Source of the DNA: Pseudoduganella lutea
Lineage (GTDB): Bacteria > Pseudomonadota > Gammaproteobacteria > Burkholderiales > Burkholderiaceae_D
Reading direction: 5' to 3'
Assembly: GCF_004209755.1 (NCBI RefSeq)
Contig: NZ_CP035913.1
Location: forward strand, 5,704,001-5,768,000
DNA length: 64,000 nt
The notes under the pieces are model-generated. The model ran no database searches and was not told the DNA's origin. It was given only the letters and a program-made list of their open reading frames with translations. The position numbers and the translations under genes are program-made. Below, piece after piece: positions 32,620 through 43,142 of this stretch. The stretch's first letter is position 1, and each line of letters opens with the position of its first letter.

Positions 32620-33180
32620 ATGTCTACCGCTGACATCAAGAAGAACGCCCAGGACAAGATGGCGAAATCGCTGGAAACGCTGAGGGCCGACCTGGCCAAG
32701 GTGCGTACCGGCCGTGCCCACGTGGGCATCCTGGACCATGTAATGGTCGATTACTACGGCAACCCGACGGCGATCAACCAGGTGGCCAACCTGACGCTGA
32801 TCGACGCGCGCACGATCGGCGTGACGCCGTTCGAAAAGAAAATGGGTACCACGATCGAAAAGGCCATCCGCGATGCCGACCTGGGCCTGAACCCGTCCGC
32901 CCAGGGCGACACGATCCGTGTGCCGACCCCGCCGCTGACCGAAGAGCGCCGCAAGGAAATGGTCAAGCTGTGCAAGAGCGAAGCCGAGGATGCCAAGATT
33001 GCCGTGCGTAACATCCGCCGCGACGCCAACGAGCAGCTGAAAAAGCTCGTGAAGGACAAGTCGATCTCCGAGGACGACGAACGCCGCGCGTCGGACGACG
33101 TGCAAAAGCTGACCGACAAGGCGATTGCCGACATCGACAAGATCGTCGCCGAGAAAGAAAAGGAAGTGCTGACGGTGTAA
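32620..33180 (+). CDS. frr: Ribosome recycling factor
   Basis: Frr splits post-termination ribosomes together with EF-G. The 186 residues form the usual tRNA-shaped two-domain protein: [20 protein letters not shown] near the start, then the beta domain, and [20 protein letters not shown] in the C-terminal helix. I chose ATG 32620, which has CAGGAGAG just upstream; a longer in-frame start at 32482 would lie inside pyrH. Confidence 0.98.
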   Translation: MSTADIKKNAQDKMAKSLETLRADLAKVRTGRAHVGILDHVMVDYYGNPTAINQVANLTLIDARTIGVTPFEKKMGTTIEKAIRDADLGLNPSAQGDTIRVPTPPLTEERRKEMVKLCKSEAEDAKIAVRNIRRDANEQLKKLVKDKSISEDDERRASDDVQKLTDKAIADIDKIVAEKEKEVLTV

Positions 33181-33289
33181 AGCCGAAAATGGCGCGAAGT
33201 CTTGGCGCCTGGGCCGATTCTCCCGTGGAATACGGCCCGCAGTGAGCCGGAGCCGCTCGAAACTCGTTATCGACCCAGCGGCAAAGGCT

Positions 33290-33316
33290 GGGGTCAGACC
33301 CGTCGGGTCTGACCCC
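33290..33316. repeat. GGGGTC-W-GACCCC inverted repeat
   Basis: GGGGTCAGACCC (33290-33301) is followed 3 nt later by its exact reverse complement GGGTCTGACCCC (33305-33316). Each arm is itself the family core, so the element can form one long hairpin. It is intergenic, between frr and uppS. Confidence 0.75.
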
Positions 33317-33351
33317 GGATGTCGCTTCTGGGCTTGACTTGCCGAGCGTAG

Positions 33352-33418
33352 CCGGGAACAAGCGCCTATTATCAGGAAAATATTTCTTGAAAATAGGTGC
33401 CTGTCCCCGGTTTTTTTT
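33352..33418 (+). terminator. Terminator between frr and uppS
   Basis: Arms of 19 nt (33352-33370 and 33392-33410) pair with three transitions, one of which still allows a G-U pair, and are followed by T8 (33411-33418). The right arm contains GGTGCCTGTCCCC, a relative of the palindrome family. UppS therefore probably needs a further promoter or read-through. Confidence 0.7.
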
Positions 33419-33452
33419 GTACAGTTCATCTTTTGGCGTTAAAGCGTTACTA

Positions 33453-34196
33453 ATGAGATATACGAGTTCGACGACCGCAGTGCCCAACGTGCCGAGTGTG
33501 CCGCGCCACGTGGCGATCATCATGGACGGCAACGGCCGCTGGGCCACCAAGCGTTTCCTGCCCCGCGTGGCGGGCCACGTCAAGGGCGTGGAAGCGGTGC
33601 GCACCGTCGTTGAAGCCTGCGTCAGCCGCGGCGTCGAATACCTCACCGTGTTTGCGTTCAGTTCCGAGAACTGGCGCCGGCCGGAAGAGGAAGTGTCCCT
33701 GCTGATGCGCCTGTTCGTCACCGCGCTCGAGCGCGAAGTGGCGAAGATGCACGCCAACGACATTCGCCTGAAAGTGGTCGGCGACCTGTCCCGTTTCGAT
33801 GCCAAGCTGCGCGACATGATCGCTGCCGCCGAGCGCAAGACCGCCAACAACACCCGCCTCACCGTCACCGTGTGCGCCAACTATGGTGGCCGCTGGGATA
33901 TCATGCAGGCAATCGGCAAGATGGTCTCGGCACATCCGGGCGCCACGGATTTCTCCGAAGCGCAGCTTGCGCCGCACCTGGCGATGGCCTATGCACCCGA
34001 GCCGGACCTGTTCATCCGCACCGGCGGCGAGGAGCGCATCTCGAATTTCCTGCTGTGGCAGCTCGCGTACACGGAACTGTATTTCACGGATACGTACTGG
34101 CCCGATTTCACCGCCGAGAAGCTGGACGAAGCCATTGCGTCCTACCAGCACCGCGAACGCCGCTTTGGCCGCACCGGTGAACAACTGAAAAAATAA
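33453..34196 (+). CDS. uppS: Undecaprenyl diphosphate synthase
   Basis: UppS condenses eight isopentenyl units onto FPP to make the C55 carrier for peptidoglycan and O-antigen. In 247 residues it has [10 protein letters not shown] with catalytic Asp25, [11 protein letters not shown] (substrate loop) and [15 protein letters not shown] at the dimer/active site. I chose ATG 33453 because the longer frame from 33339 runs through the terminator stem and has no family similarity. CdsA follows after 13 nt. Confidence 0.97.
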   Translation: MRYTSSTTAVPNVPSVPRHVAIIMDGNGRWATKRFLPRVAGHVKGVEAVRTVVEACVSRGVEYLTVFAFSSENWRRPEEEVSLLMRLFVTALEREVAKMHANDIRLKVVGDLSRFDAKLRDMIAAAERKTANNTRLTVTVCANYGGRWDIMQAIGKMVSAHPGATDFSEAQLAPHLAMAYAPEPDLFIRTGGEERISNFLLWQLAYTELYFTDTYWPDFTAEKLDEAIASYQHRERRFGRTGEQLKK

Positions 34197-34209
34197 CAAA
34201 CAAAAAAGC

Positions 34210-35043
34210 ATGCTGAAGACCCGGATCATTACCGCCGTCATCCTGTTCGTCGTGCTGGTGGCCGTGCTGTTCTCCGGCTCGCTGCCGGCCGTGCAGGCCC
34301 TCGTCGCCATCGCGTTCGTCGCGGTCACGTGGGAAGCCTTCCGGCTGTTCAAGCTGCGCGCGCCGGTCGTCGTCGCCGTTTGCTGGACGGCCGCCTTCGT
34401 TTACACGTTCTTCTTCAACGCCGGCCTCGAGCAGGCGCGTTTCTGGCTGGCGCTGGGCGTCGCCATCTGGCTGCTGCGCTTCCTGCCCGCCCTGAAGGTG
34501 GGCCTGCCGCCGATGGAAGGCTTCGGCAATACGCTGCTGTCCATGGTGTACGCGGCCACGATCGTCTCGTGCTTCGTGGCGATCCTGGTGCTGTTCCAGC
34601 GTTCGCCGCTGTACCTGATCTCCGTGATGGCCCTCGTCTTCATCGCCGACATCGGCGCCTACTTCTCCGGCAAGGCATTCGGCAGGCGCAAGCTGGCGCC
34701 CTCGATCTCGCCCGGCAAGACGGTGGAAGGCGCGATCGGCGGCTGGATCGCCGTGCTTGTGCTGTCAGCGATCACGATCCTCGCCGCGCCGTACCAGCCA
34801 TGGCTGCAGGATACCTTCGCCGTGCGCGTGCAGGCGGCACTGGGCTGGGGCATCGTCCTGGCCGCGCTCTCCGTCATCGTCGGCGGATCGATCGTCGGCG
34901 ACCTGTTCGAATCCCAGTTGAAGCGGCGCTCCGGCTTCAAGGACAGCAGCAACCTGCTGCCCGGCCATGGCGGCGTGCTCGACCGTATCGATGCGCTCGT
35001 GCCCGTGCTGCCGATCGCGGCGCTCATCGGCGGCTGGCTCTAA
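34210..35043 (+). CDS. cdsA: Phosphatidate cytidylyltransferase
   Basis: CdsA makes CDP-diacylglycerol from phosphatidate and CTP in the inner membrane. The 277 residues have about eight transmembrane segments and the family signature near the C-terminus (KRRSGFKDSSNLLPGHGG, then DRID). It is close behind uppS. Confidence 0.97.
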   Translation: MLKTRIITAVILFVVLVAVLFSGSLPAVQALVAIAFVAVTWEAFRLFKLRAPVVVAVCWTAAFVYTFFFNAGLEQARFWLALGVAIWLLRFLPALKVGLPPMEGFGNTLLSMVYAATIVSCFVAILVLFQRSPLYLISVMALVFIADIGAYFSGKAFGRRKLAPSISPGKTVEGAIGGWIAVLVLSAITILAAPYQPWLQDTFAVRVQAALGWGIVLAALSVIVGGSIVGDLFESQLKRRSGFKDSSNLLPGHGGVLDRIDALVPVLPIAALIGGWL

Positions 35044-35050
35044 AAGAAAC

Positions 35051-35083
35051 GGCACCTGCCAGCCCATGAGGCCGGCAGGTGCC
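35051..35083 (+). promoter_or_regulatory. Hairpin touching the dxr ribosome-binding site
   Basis: GGCACCTGCC (35051-35060) pairs perfectly with GGCAGGTGCC (35074-35083), and AGAGGA, the dxr ribosome-binding site, follows at once at 35084-35089. No T tract follows, so it is not a typical terminator; an effect on dxr translation or on mRNA processing is possible. Confidence 0.4.
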
Positions 35084-35096
35084 AGAGGAATTGACT

Positions 35097-36299
35097 ATGC
35101 AAAGCATCACCATCCTTGGCGCCACCGGTTCCATCGGCGTCTCCACGCTCGACGTCATTGCCCGCCATCCCGACCGCTACACCGTCCATGCGCTGTCCGC
35201 CCACGGCCGCGTCGACGAACTCGCGGCACAGTGCCGGCAGTTCCGGCCGAAAGTGGCCGTCGTTGGCAGCGCTGAAGCGGCCGACCGGCTGGCCGCGCTG
35301 CTGCGCGCCATGCACCTCGACACGCAGGTGGCGTGGGGCGAGCAGGCGCTGTGCGATATCGCGTCAAGTGGCGAGGTCGATGCCGTGATGGCGGCGATCG
35401 TCGGCGCCGCCGGCCTGGCGCCCACGCTGGCCGCCGCGCGCGCCGGCAAGAAAGTCATGCTGGCCAACAAGGAAGCGCTGGTGATGTCCGGCCAGCTGTT
35501 CATGGATGCCGTCGAATCCAGTGGCGCGACGCTGCTGCCGATCGATTCCGAGCACAACGCCATCTTCCAGTGCCTGCCGTCGAGCTACTGCCGCGTGCCC
35601 GAGGCGGCCGGCGTCACGAAGATCCTGCTGACCGCCTCCGGCGGTCCGTTCCTCAAGCGCGCCGTCGAAACGCTCGACGCGGTCACGCCTGCCGAGGCCT
35701 GCAAGCACCCGAAATGGGTCATGGGCCGCAAGATTTCCGTCGATTCGGCGACGATGATGAACAAGGGCCTGGAAGTGATCGAGGCGCACTGGCTGTTCGG
35801 CGCCCCGGCGGCGCAGATCGAAGTCGTCATCCACCCGCAGTCGGTGATCCACTCGATGGTGTCGTATGCGGATGGTTCCGTGATCGCCGAACTGGGCAAT
35901 CCGGACATGCGCACGCCGATCGCCAATGCGCTGGCCTACCCGGAGCGGATCGCCTCCGGCGTTGCCCAGCTCGACCTTACGCAGGTGGGCACGCTGCAGT
36001 TCGAAAAGCCCGACTTCAACCGTTTCCCCTGCCTGGCGCTGGCCTACGACGCGCTCGAAGCCGGCGGCACCGCCCCCGCGCTGCTGAACGCGGCCAACGA
36101 AGTGGCCGTGCAAGCCTTCCTCGACGAGCGCATCGGCTTCCGCCAGATCGACCGTGTGATCGCCGGCGTGATGGACTCGCTGCCGCACGGCCCCGCATCG
36201 TCGATCGAGGCCGTGATGGCACAGGATGCAATGGCCCGCGCCGCGGCCGAACGCGCCATCGCGGCGCTGGGCCATCCGCTGAAGGCGGCCAGCGCCTGA
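35097..36299 (+). CDS. dxr: 1-deoxy-D-xylulose 5-phosphate reductoisomerase
   Basis: Dxr catalyses the first committed step of the MEP isoprenoid pathway, using NADPH and a divalent metal. In 400 residues it has the dinucleotide motif [14 protein letters not shown] at the N-terminus, [10 protein letters not shown] with the metal-binding Asp/Glu, and TASGGPF. ATG 35097 follows AGAGGA; a start 18 nt earlier would lie in the hairpin arm. It supplies precursor for UppS, encoded two genes upstream. Confidence 0.98.
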   Translation: MQSITILGATGSIGVSTLDVIARHPDRYTVHALSAHGRVDELAAQCRQFRPKVAVVGSAEAADRLAALLRAMHLDTQVAWGEQALCDIASSGEVDAVMAAIVGAAGLAPTLAAARAGKKVMLANKEALVMSGQLFMDAVESSGATLLPIDSEHNAIFQCLPSSYCRVPEAAGVTKILLTASGGPFLKRAVETLDAVTPAEACKHPKWVMGRKISVDSATMMNKGLEVIEAHWLFGAPAAQIEVVIHPQSVIHSMVSYADGSVIAELGNPDMRTPIANALAYPERIASGVAQLDLTQVGTLQFEKPDFNRFPCLALAYDALEAGGTAPALLNAANEVAVQAFLDERIGFRQIDRVIAGVMDSLPHGPASSIEAVMAQDAMARAAAERAIAALGHPLKAASA

Positions 36300-36336
36300 C
36301 GACCATCCGATCCACGCGCCTCCCGGGAGCATCGCC

Positions 36337-37695
36337 ATGAACCTGCTGCAGACGGTCGTCGCCTTCGTCATCGTGCTCGGCACGCTCGTGGTCATCCACG
36401 AACTGGGCCATTACCTGGTGGCGCGCTGGTGCGGCGTGAAGGTGCTGCGTTTTTCCGTGGGCATGGGCCGCGTGGTGTGGTCCCGCCGCGTGGGGCCCGA
36501 CCAGACGGAATGGGCGGTCTCCGCGCTGCCGCTGGGCGGCTACGTGAAGATGCTCGACGCCCGCGACCAGGACGTGAAGGACATCGCCGAGGCGGACCTG
36601 CCGCGCGAGTTCACGCGCCAGAATGTGTGGAAGCGCATCGCCATCGTGGCCGCCGGGCCGATCGCGAACTTTCTGCTGGCGATCGTGCTGTTCGCCGGGC
36701 TCTACATGCACGGTATCGAAGAGCCGGCCACGCGCCTTGCCGCGCCGGCGGCGCAAACGCCCGCGTCCGTCGCGGGCCTGGACCGCGACGACATGGTGCG
36801 CGCCGTCAACGGCAATGCCGTCCAGGGCTGGTCCGAGCTGCGCTGGCAGCTGATCGAAGCCGTCGTCGCATCGAAGGATGGCGACGGGGTCAGCGTGGAA
36901 GTGGAGCGACCGGGGCGTGGCCGCTTCACGTTCACGCTGCCGGCCGCCGCGCTGCGCACGGTCGATCTCGATGGTGACGTGCCGGGCGCGCTGGGCTTCA
37001 ACGTCTGGCTGCCCGCGCCCGTGCTGGGCAAGATCGATCCGCAGGGCGCGGGTGCCCGCGCCGGCCTGCGCACCGGCGACCAGGTGGTGGCGATGGATGG
37101 CACGCCGGTGGAGGACATCGCCACCTTCAGCGGCGCGATCCGCAAGGCCGCCGCACGCACCGTGCAGCTCGACGTGCGGCGCGACGGCGCCATGGTGCGC
37201 GTGCCCGTGGTGCCGGAAGCCGTTTCGGGTAAAGACGGTGTAACAGTCGGTAAGATCAAGGTCGAGCTGCTGGGCCGGCCGGATATGATCGTCGTGGCGG
37301 ACGGCCCGTTCGGCGCCGTGGCCAAGGCCGTGCGCAAGGTGTGGGACACCAGCGTGCTGACGATGCGCATGATCGGCCGCATGATCACCGGCGAGGTCTC
37401 GTGGAAGAACGTGACCGGACCCATCACGATCGCCGACTACGCGGGGCAGACTTCGCGCATCGGCCTGGCGAGCTACCTGTCGTTCATGGCGGTCGTCAGC
37501 ATCAGCCTGGGGGTGATGAATTTGCTCCCGATACCGGTTCTGGATGGCGGCCATTTGCTGTATTATTCGCTGGAAGTTTTGACTGGGCGCCCGGTGCCGG
37601 AGCGTTTTGGGGAGATTGCACAGCGTCTGGGTGTCGGGTTGTTGGTGACCTTGATGGCGCTCGCTGTATTCAACGATGTCGCGCGGTTGCTGTAA
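36337..37695 (+). CDS. rseP: Site-2 protease RseP
   Basis: This inner-membrane zinc metalloprotease cuts anti-sigma factor RseA and remnant signal peptides. In 452 residues it has the zinc motif HELGH (21-25) in the first membrane segment, PDZ domains at about 110-310, and the second active-site motif NLLPIPVLDGGHL at about 394-406. It lies 37 nt behind dxr and upstream of bamA, as in most betaproteobacteria. Confidence 0.98.
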   Translation: MNLLQTVVAFVIVLGTLVVIHELGHYLVARWCGVKVLRFSVGMGRVVWSRRVGPDQTEWAVSALPLGGYVKMLDARDQDVKDIAEADLPREFTRQNVWKRIAIVAAGPIANFLLAIVLFAGLYMHGIEEPATRLAAPAAQTPASVAGLDRDDMVRAVNGNAVQGWSELRWQLIEAVVASKDGDGVSVEVERPGRGRFTFTLPAAALRTVDLDGDVPGALGFNVWLPAPVLGKIDPQGAGARAGLRTGDQVVAMDGTPVEDIATFSGAIRKAAARTVQLDVRRDGAMVRVPVVPEAVSGKDGVTVGKIKVELLGRPDMIVVADGPFGAVAKAVRKVWDTSVLTMRMIGRMITGEVSWKNVTGPITIADYAGQTSRIGLASYLSFMAVVSISLGVMNLLPIPVLDGGHLLYYSLEVLTGRPVPERFGEIAQRLGVGLLVTLMALAVFNDVARLL

Positions 37696-37807
37696 CCCGC
37701 CCGCCGCGTGCAGTCTCGTATTTGGGAAGCTGGTTCGGAATGATTGCGGGCGAGGTGTCGAAAGGTGCTGTCCGGATTATCGCGAAGCGGCTTTCGAGTC
37801 TCTGATA

Positions 37808-40146
37808 ATGCCAATGAAATTCATTTCTGACCGCTTTGCCTCGCCTTCATTTCGCCGCACGCTGATCGGCGCCGCCGTACTGGCTTTCTGCTCCGGCAGC
37901 GCCTTCGCAGTCCAACCCTTCGTCGTCAAGGATATCCGCGTCGAAGGCATCCAGCGCACCGAAGCGGGCACCGTGTTCAGCTACCTGCCGGTGCGCGTGG
38001 GCGAAACGTTCAGCGACGACAAATCCGTCACCACGATCAAGGCGCTGTACGCGACCGGCATCTTCAAGGACGTGCGGCTGGAAAAGGATGGCGACGTGCT
38101 CGTCGTGATCGTCGAGGAACGCCCGGCGATCGCCAAGGTCGATTTCACCGGTACCCAGGAATTCGAGAAGGACATGCTCGTCACCGCGCTGAAGGACATC
38201 GGCGTGGGCGATGCCAAGACCTTCGACAAGGCGACCGTGGACCGCGCCGAGCAGGAACTGAAGCGCCAGTACCTGTCGCGCGGCCTGTATGGCGTGAAGG
38301 TCACCACCACCGTCACGCCGATGGAGCGCAACCGCGTGTCCATCATGTTCAACGTCGACGAGGGCGAGATCGCCCGCATCAAGCAGATCAACATCGTTGG
38401 CAACAAGGTCTTCTCCGACAAGGAGCTGCGCAAGGAGCTGTCGCTGAACACGTCCAGCTGGTTCAGCTGGTACACGAAGGCCGACCAGTACTCCAAGACG
38501 AAGCTGACCGGCGACCTGGAATCGCTGAAGTCGTTCTACCTCGACCGCGGCTACGTGGAGATGAACGTCGATTCCACGCAGGTGTCGATCACGCCGGACA
38601 AGAAGGACATCTACCTCACCATCAACATCACCGAAGGCGAGCAATACACCGTTTCGGACATCAAGTTCGAAGGCGAGATGTACGGCCGCGAGGAAGAGCT
38701 GCGCTCGCTGGTGCTGCTGAAGAAGGGCGAAACCTATTCCGGCGCGCGCCTGACCGCCACCAACAAGCTGATCACCGACCGGCTGGGCAACTTCGGCTTT
38801 GCGTTCGCCAACGTGAACGCGAACCCGGAAGTGGACCGCGAAAAGCGCGAAGTCGCCTTCACGTTCATGATCGACCCGGGCAAGCGCGCCTACGTGCGCC
38901 ACATGAACATCCAGGGCAACACCACCACGCGCGACGAGGTGATCCGCCGCGAATTCCGCCAGTTCGAATCGAGCTGGTATGACTCGAACAAGGTCAAGCT
39001 GTCGCGCGACCGTGTCGATCGCCTGGGCTACTTCAAGGACGTGACGGTCGATACGCCGGAAGCGCAGGGCACGTCCGACCAGGTCGACGTGAACCTGACG
39101 GTGGTGGAAAAGCCGACCGGTAACTTCCAGATCGGCGGCGCGTTCTCGCAGGCCGAGAAATTCAGCCTGTCGGCGTCGATCCAGCAGGCCAACTTCGCCG
39201 GTTCGGGCAACACGGTGGGCTTGGAACTGAACACCAGCAAGTACAGCCGCACGATCGCGTTCTCGCAGACGAACCCGTACTACACGGACGACGGCGTATC
39301 GCAGAGCTACGAGCTGTACCTGCGCACGTTCGATCCGCCGGCCGTCAATACGGGTATGTACTCGATCAAGCAGACCGGCGGGCGCGTCAGCTGGGGCGTG
39401 CCGTTCTCCGAAGTCGATACCGTGTTCTTCGGCATCGGCCTGGAGCGCGCCACGATCAAGACGGACGTGACCAGCCCGAACTACTTCAAGCAATACGTGC
39501 GCGACCTGGGCGGCCCGGCCAGCGGCGAAGGCGAAGTGTCGTCGAACTCCGTGCCGCTGACGGTGGCGTGGGGCCGCGACAGCCGCGACAGCGCGGTCAC
39601 GCCAACGATCGGCCGCTACCAGCGCGCCAACCTGGAAATCGACCTGATCGGCGATTCCAAATACTTCCGCGCCGTGTACGAACAGCAGTGGTACCGCCCG
39701 ATCACGTCGTGGGCCACGCTGGCGCTGAAGGGCGAGTTCGACTTCGGTCACGGCATCGGCGACAAGCCCTACCCGGTGTTCAAGAACTTCTACGCGGGCG
39801 GCATCGGTTCCGTGCGCGGCTACTACAGCTCGTCACTCGGTTACCTCGATACGAACGGCGATGCGCTGGGCGGCGCTTCGCGCCTGATCGGTAATGCAGA
39901 GCTGCAATTCCCGTTCCCGGGCAGGGCAAGGACCGCAGCCTGCGCTGGTTCGCCTTCTTCGATGGCGGCCAGGTCTACCAGGAAGGGGACAAGATGCGCC
40001 TGTCCGAGCTGCGCTTCTCGACCGGCCTTGGCGTGAGCTGGATTTCCCCGGTAGGCCCGTTGAAGTTGAGTTATGCTAAGCCTATTAATCCGATCACCGG
40101 CGACCGCCTGGAACGTTTCCAGTTCCAGATGGGCACCGGCTTCTGA
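37808..40146 (+). CDS. bamA: Outer-membrane assembly factor BamA, frameshifted in this sequence
   Basis: BamA inserts beta-barrel proteins into the outer membrane. A signal peptide (RTLIGAAVLAFCSGSAFA) is followed by five POTRA domains (to about 430) and the Omp85 barrel, with the loop motif VRGY at about residue 672. As written the frame fails at about residue 704 and runs out at 40036, but the next frame continues the family sequence (QGKDRSLRWFAFFDGG ... RFQFQMGTGF) to TGA 40144-40146. A missing G at the GGG of 39919-39921 accounts for it; the repaired protein has 779 residues. Because bamA is essential, this is almost certainly a sequence error. An ATG 6 nt later is an alternative start. 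Confidence 0.93.
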
Positions 40147-40188
40147 TGCCGGCACAGGCGGCGAACGGGCAATAAGTAGAGGAGAATC

Positions 40189-40713
40189 ATGTTGAAGACT
40201 GCATCTGCCACGCTTGGCAAGCTGTTCGCCGTCATGGCGCTGGGCTGGCTCGCGCTGGGCACTGCGTATGCGCAGTCGGCGCAGGCCTCGCGGATCGCAT
40301 GGCTCAGCCCTGAGCGCATCTATAACGAGTCCAAGCTGGCCAAGCTGGCGGGCGACAAGCTGAAGGAAGAGTTCTCGCCGCGCGAAAAGGCCATGAACGA
40401 ACTGGGCGCGCGACTCAAGGCCGCCACCGAGAAATACACGAAGGACGAGGCCACGCTGGGCGAGGTGGACCGCGCCAGGCGCCAGCGCGAGGTGGTGGAA
40501 CTGGACAAGGACTTCCAGCGCCGCCAGCGCGAGTTCCGCGAGGATCTCTCGCAGCGCACCAACGAGGAGCGCGCGGCGATCGCCGAGAAGGCCACGCGCA
40601 TCATCAAGCAGCTCGCGCTGACCGAAGGCTTCGACATCGTGCTGCAGGATGCCGTCTGGGCCAATCCACGCATCGACATCACCGACAAGGTGCTGGCCGC
40701 GCTGGACAAGTAA
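40189..40713 (+). CDS. skp: Periplasmic chaperone Skp/OmpH
   Basis: Skp holds unfolded outer-membrane proteins on their way to BamA. This 174-residue protein has a signal peptide (about 1-28, ending AYAQ), then a highly charged, mostly helical body (about 60-150), the tentacle region of the trimer. GGAGAA lies before the ATG. It directly follows bamA, as is usual. Confidence 0.93.
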   Translation: MLKTASATLGKLFAVMALGWLALGTAYAQSAQASRIAWLSPERIYNESKLAKLAGDKLKEEFSPREKAMNELGARLKAATEKYTKDEATLGEVDRARRQREVVELDKDFQRRQREFREDLSQRTNEERAAIAEKATRIIKQLALTEGFDIVLQDAVWANPRIDITDKVLAALDK

Positions 40714-40724
40714 ATCCCGGAAAC

Positions 40725-40764
40725 GCCGGCCAACCTGCCCATTGCGGCAGGCTGGCCGGCTTTT
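40725..40764 (+). terminator. Terminator/attenuator between skp and lpxD
   Basis: GCCGGCCAACCTGCC (40725-40739) pairs with GGCAGGCTGGCCGGC (40746-40760), one mismatch in 15, followed by TTTT. It may lower transcription into the lipid A genes without stopping it. Confidence 0.75.
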
Positions 40765-40785
40765 CCACTTTTGATTGGATAGTTC

Positions 40786-41856
40786 ATGGGCATTCGACTG
40801 GGAGACCTGGTCGAGCGCTTCGGCGGAGAGTTGACCGGCGACCCGAACCTGCAGGTGGTGGGGATCGCGCCGTTGACGGACGCCGGCGTTTCACACATCA
40901 GTTTCCTCTCCAACAGCAAGTTCCGCGCGCAGGCCGGACAGAGCCGCGCCGCGGCGCTGATCCTGTCGCCGAACGATGACCCGCTCGTCGCGCAGACCTA
41001 TGCCGGGGCGCGCATCGTCACGAAGAACCCCTACGCGTACTTTGCCCGCGCCGCGCAGTATTTCGAATCGCTGACGGCGCACGTGCCGGCGCCGGGCGTC
41101 CACCCCACGGCGTACGTGGACCCGACCGCGCAGGTCGACGCCACGGCCCATGTCGGGCCGCACGCCACCATCGAGGCGGGCGCGATCGTCAAGGCGCGCG
41201 CGGTGATCGATGCCGGCTGCTTCATCGGCCGCGAGGCGGTGGTGGGCGAGGATACCCATTTCTTTGCCAATGTCACGTTCCACGCGCGCTGCGTGATCGG
41301 CGCGCGCGGCATCCTGCACTCGGGCGCCGTGATCGGCACCGACGGCTTCGGCTTCGCCAACGAGGGCGGCGTCTACATCAAGATCCCGCAGGTGGGCCGC
41401 GTGGTGATCGGCGACGACGTCGACATCGGCGCCAACACCACGGTCGACCGCGGCGCGCTGGCCGACACGGTGATCGAGGATGGCGTGAAGCTCGACAACC
41501 AGATCCAGATCGGCCACAACTGCCACATCGGCGCGCACACGGCCATGGCCGGCTGCGTGGGCGTGGCCGGCAGCGCCCGGATCGGCAAGTACTGCACGTT
41601 CGGCGGCGCGGCGATGGTGCTCGGCCACCTGACGATCGCCGACCACGTGCACGTGTCGTCGGCCAGCATGGTGTCGCGCTCCATTGTGGAGCCCGGCCAC
41701 TACACCGGCTTCTACCCGCTGGCGAAAAACAGCGAATGGGAAAAATCCGCAGCCATCGTGCGGAACCTGGGTGCGATGCGCGAAAAGATCCGCGCACTCG
41801 AGAAATCGATCAAGAAAATCAATAATCAAGCCACTGAGCAAGAAGACGAATCATGA
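40786..41856 (+). CDS. lpxD: UDP-3-O-acylglucosamine N-acyltransferase
   Basis: LpxD adds the N-linked acyl chain in the third step of lipid A synthesis. The 356 residues comprise an N-terminal uridine-binding domain (1-100), a left-handed beta-helix of hexapeptide repeats (about 105-310) with the catalytic-His motif GHNCHIG (His244), and a C-terminal helix. The stop overlaps the fabZ start (ATGA). Confidence 0.97.
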   Translation: MGIRLGDLVERFGGELTGDPNLQVVGIAPLTDAGVSHISFLSNSKFRAQAGQSRAAALILSPNDDPLVAQTYAGARIVTKNPYAYFARAAQYFESLTAHVPAPGVHPTAYVDPTAQVDATAHVGPHATIEAGAIVKARAVIDAGCFIGREAVVGEDTHFFANVTFHARCVIGARGILHSGAVIGTDGFGFANEGGVYIKIPQVGRVVIGDDVDIGANTTVDRGALADTVIEDGVKLDNQIQIGHNCHIGAHTAMAGCVGVAGSARIGKYCTFGGAAMVLGHLTIADHVHVSSASMVSRSIVEPGHYTGFYPLAKNSEWEKSAAIVRNLGAMREKIRALEKSIKKINNQATEQEDES

Positions 41857-42323
41857 CCACTGCTGAAAACAAGACCCTCTGCATCAACCAGATCAAGGAA
41901 CTGCTGCCGCACCGCTACCCGCTGCTGCTGGTGGACCGCGTGCTGACCTGGGAAGCGAACAAGACGATCACGGCCATCAAGAACGTGACCGTCAACGAAG
42001 AATTCTTCAATGGCCACTTCCCGCACAAGCCGGTGATGCCGGGCGTGCTCATGATCGAAGCGATGGCGCAGACCGCGGCCATCCTGTCGTTCCTGACGAT
42101 GGGCATCAAGCCGGACGAGAATTCGGTCGTCTACTTCGTGGGCATCGACAACGCGCGCTTCAAGCGCCCGGTGGGCCCCGGCGACCAGCTGAAGATGGAT
42201 GTGGAGATCGTGCGCGTGTCGCGCGGCATCTGGAAATACAAGGCGGTAGGCAGCGTGGATGGCCAGACCGCGGTCGAGGCGGACCTGATGTGCACCATCC
42301 GTAACACCGCCGAAGCAGCATAA
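41853..42323 (+). CDS. fabZ: 3-hydroxyacyl-[ACP] dehydratase FabZ
   Basis: FabZ dehydrates 3-hydroxyacyl-ACP in fatty-acid elongation and competes with LpxA/LpxD for 3-hydroxymyristoyl-ACP. The hot-dog motif [20 protein letters not shown] contains the catalytic pair His55 and Glu69. The 156 residues are normal. It is translationally coupled to lpxD, and lpxA follows 14 nt downstream. Confidence 0.97.
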   Translation: MTTAENKTLCINQIKELLPHRYPLLLVDRVLTWEANKTITAIKNVTVNEEFFNGHFPHKPVMPGVLMIEAMAQTAAILSFLTMGIKPDENSVVYFVGIDNARFKRPVGPGDQLKMDVEIVRVSRGIWKYKAVGSVDGQTAVEADLMCTIRNTAEAA

Positions 42324-42337
42324 ATACCGGAGGCAGA

Positions 42338-43126
42338 ATGGCAACCATTCATCCTACAGCGATCGTCGATCCGAAGGCACAGCTGGGCGAAGGCGTGGAA
42401 ATCGGCGCCTATTCGCTCGTCGGGCCCGACGTCGTCATCGGCGACCGCACCTGGGTCGGCCCGCACGTGGTGATCGAAGGCCATACGACGATCGGCAGCG
42501 ACAATAAATTCTTCCAGTTCTCGTCGATCGGCGCGCCGCCGCAGGACAAGAAATGGCATGGTGAACCCACGCGCCTCGAAGTGGGCGACCGGAACACGAT
42601 CCGCGAATTCTGCACGTTCAACCTGGGCACCGTGCAGGACAAGGGCGTGACGAAGCTGGGCAACGACAACTGGATCTCGGCCTACGTGCACCTGGCGCAC
42701 GACTGCGTGGTGGGCAACAACACCATCTTCTCGAACAACGCGCAAATGGCGGGGCACGTGGAGATCGGTGACTGGGTCATCATGAGCGGCTACGCCAACG
42801 TGCACCAGTTCTGCAAGATCGGCGCGCATGCCTTCGTGGGCATGAGCACGAGCCTCACGCAGGACGTGCCGCCGTTCGTGCTGCTGAACGGGAACCCGGC
42901 GCAGGCGCACGGCATCAACATCGAGGGCCTGAAACGCCGCGGTTTCACGCGCGAGCAGATCAACGCGCTGCGCGCCGCGTACAAGACGCTGTACCGCTCC
43001 GGCCTCACGCTGGAGGAAGCCAAGGCGGCGTTGCTGGAGCAGGAGCAGAACACGCCCGATGCAGCCGAACACCTGCGCGCGTTCCGCACCTTCCTCGATA
43101 CCGCATCCCGTGGCATCGTCCGCTGA
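42338..43126 (+). CDS. lpxA: UDP-N-acetylglucosamine O-acyltransferase
   Basis: LpxA performs the first step of lipid A synthesis. The 262 residues begin with hexapeptide repeats of the left-handed beta-helix (HPTAIVDPKAQLGEGVEIG). The catalytic His121 lies in HLAHDCVVGNNT, and the C-terminal part (190-262) is helical. GGAGG lies before the ATG. Confidence 0.98.
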   Translation: MATIHPTAIVDPKAQLGEGVEIGAYSLVGPDVVIGDRTWVGPHVVIEGHTTIGSDNKFFQFSSIGAPPQDKKWHGEPTRLEVGDRNTIREFCTFNLGTVQDKGVTKLGNDNWISAYVHLAHDCVVGNNTIFSNNAQMAGHVEIGDWVIMSGYANVHQFCKIGAHAFVGMSTSLTQDVPPFVLLNGNPAQAHGINIEGLKRRGFTREQINALRAAYKTLYRSGLTLEEAKAALLEQEQNTPDAAEHLRAFRTFLDTASRGIVR

Positions 43127-43142
43127 TCCGCGGCCGGGCGCG

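Noticed and set aside
34895..34920. GTTCGAATCC-like tRNA T-arm sequence
   Set aside because: It lies inside the coding frame of cdsA and no cloverleaf can be built around it.
36016..37554. 512-codon minus-strand frame over dxr and rseP
   Set aside because: It crosses two certain genes and reads as Arg/His/Gly-rich nonsense.
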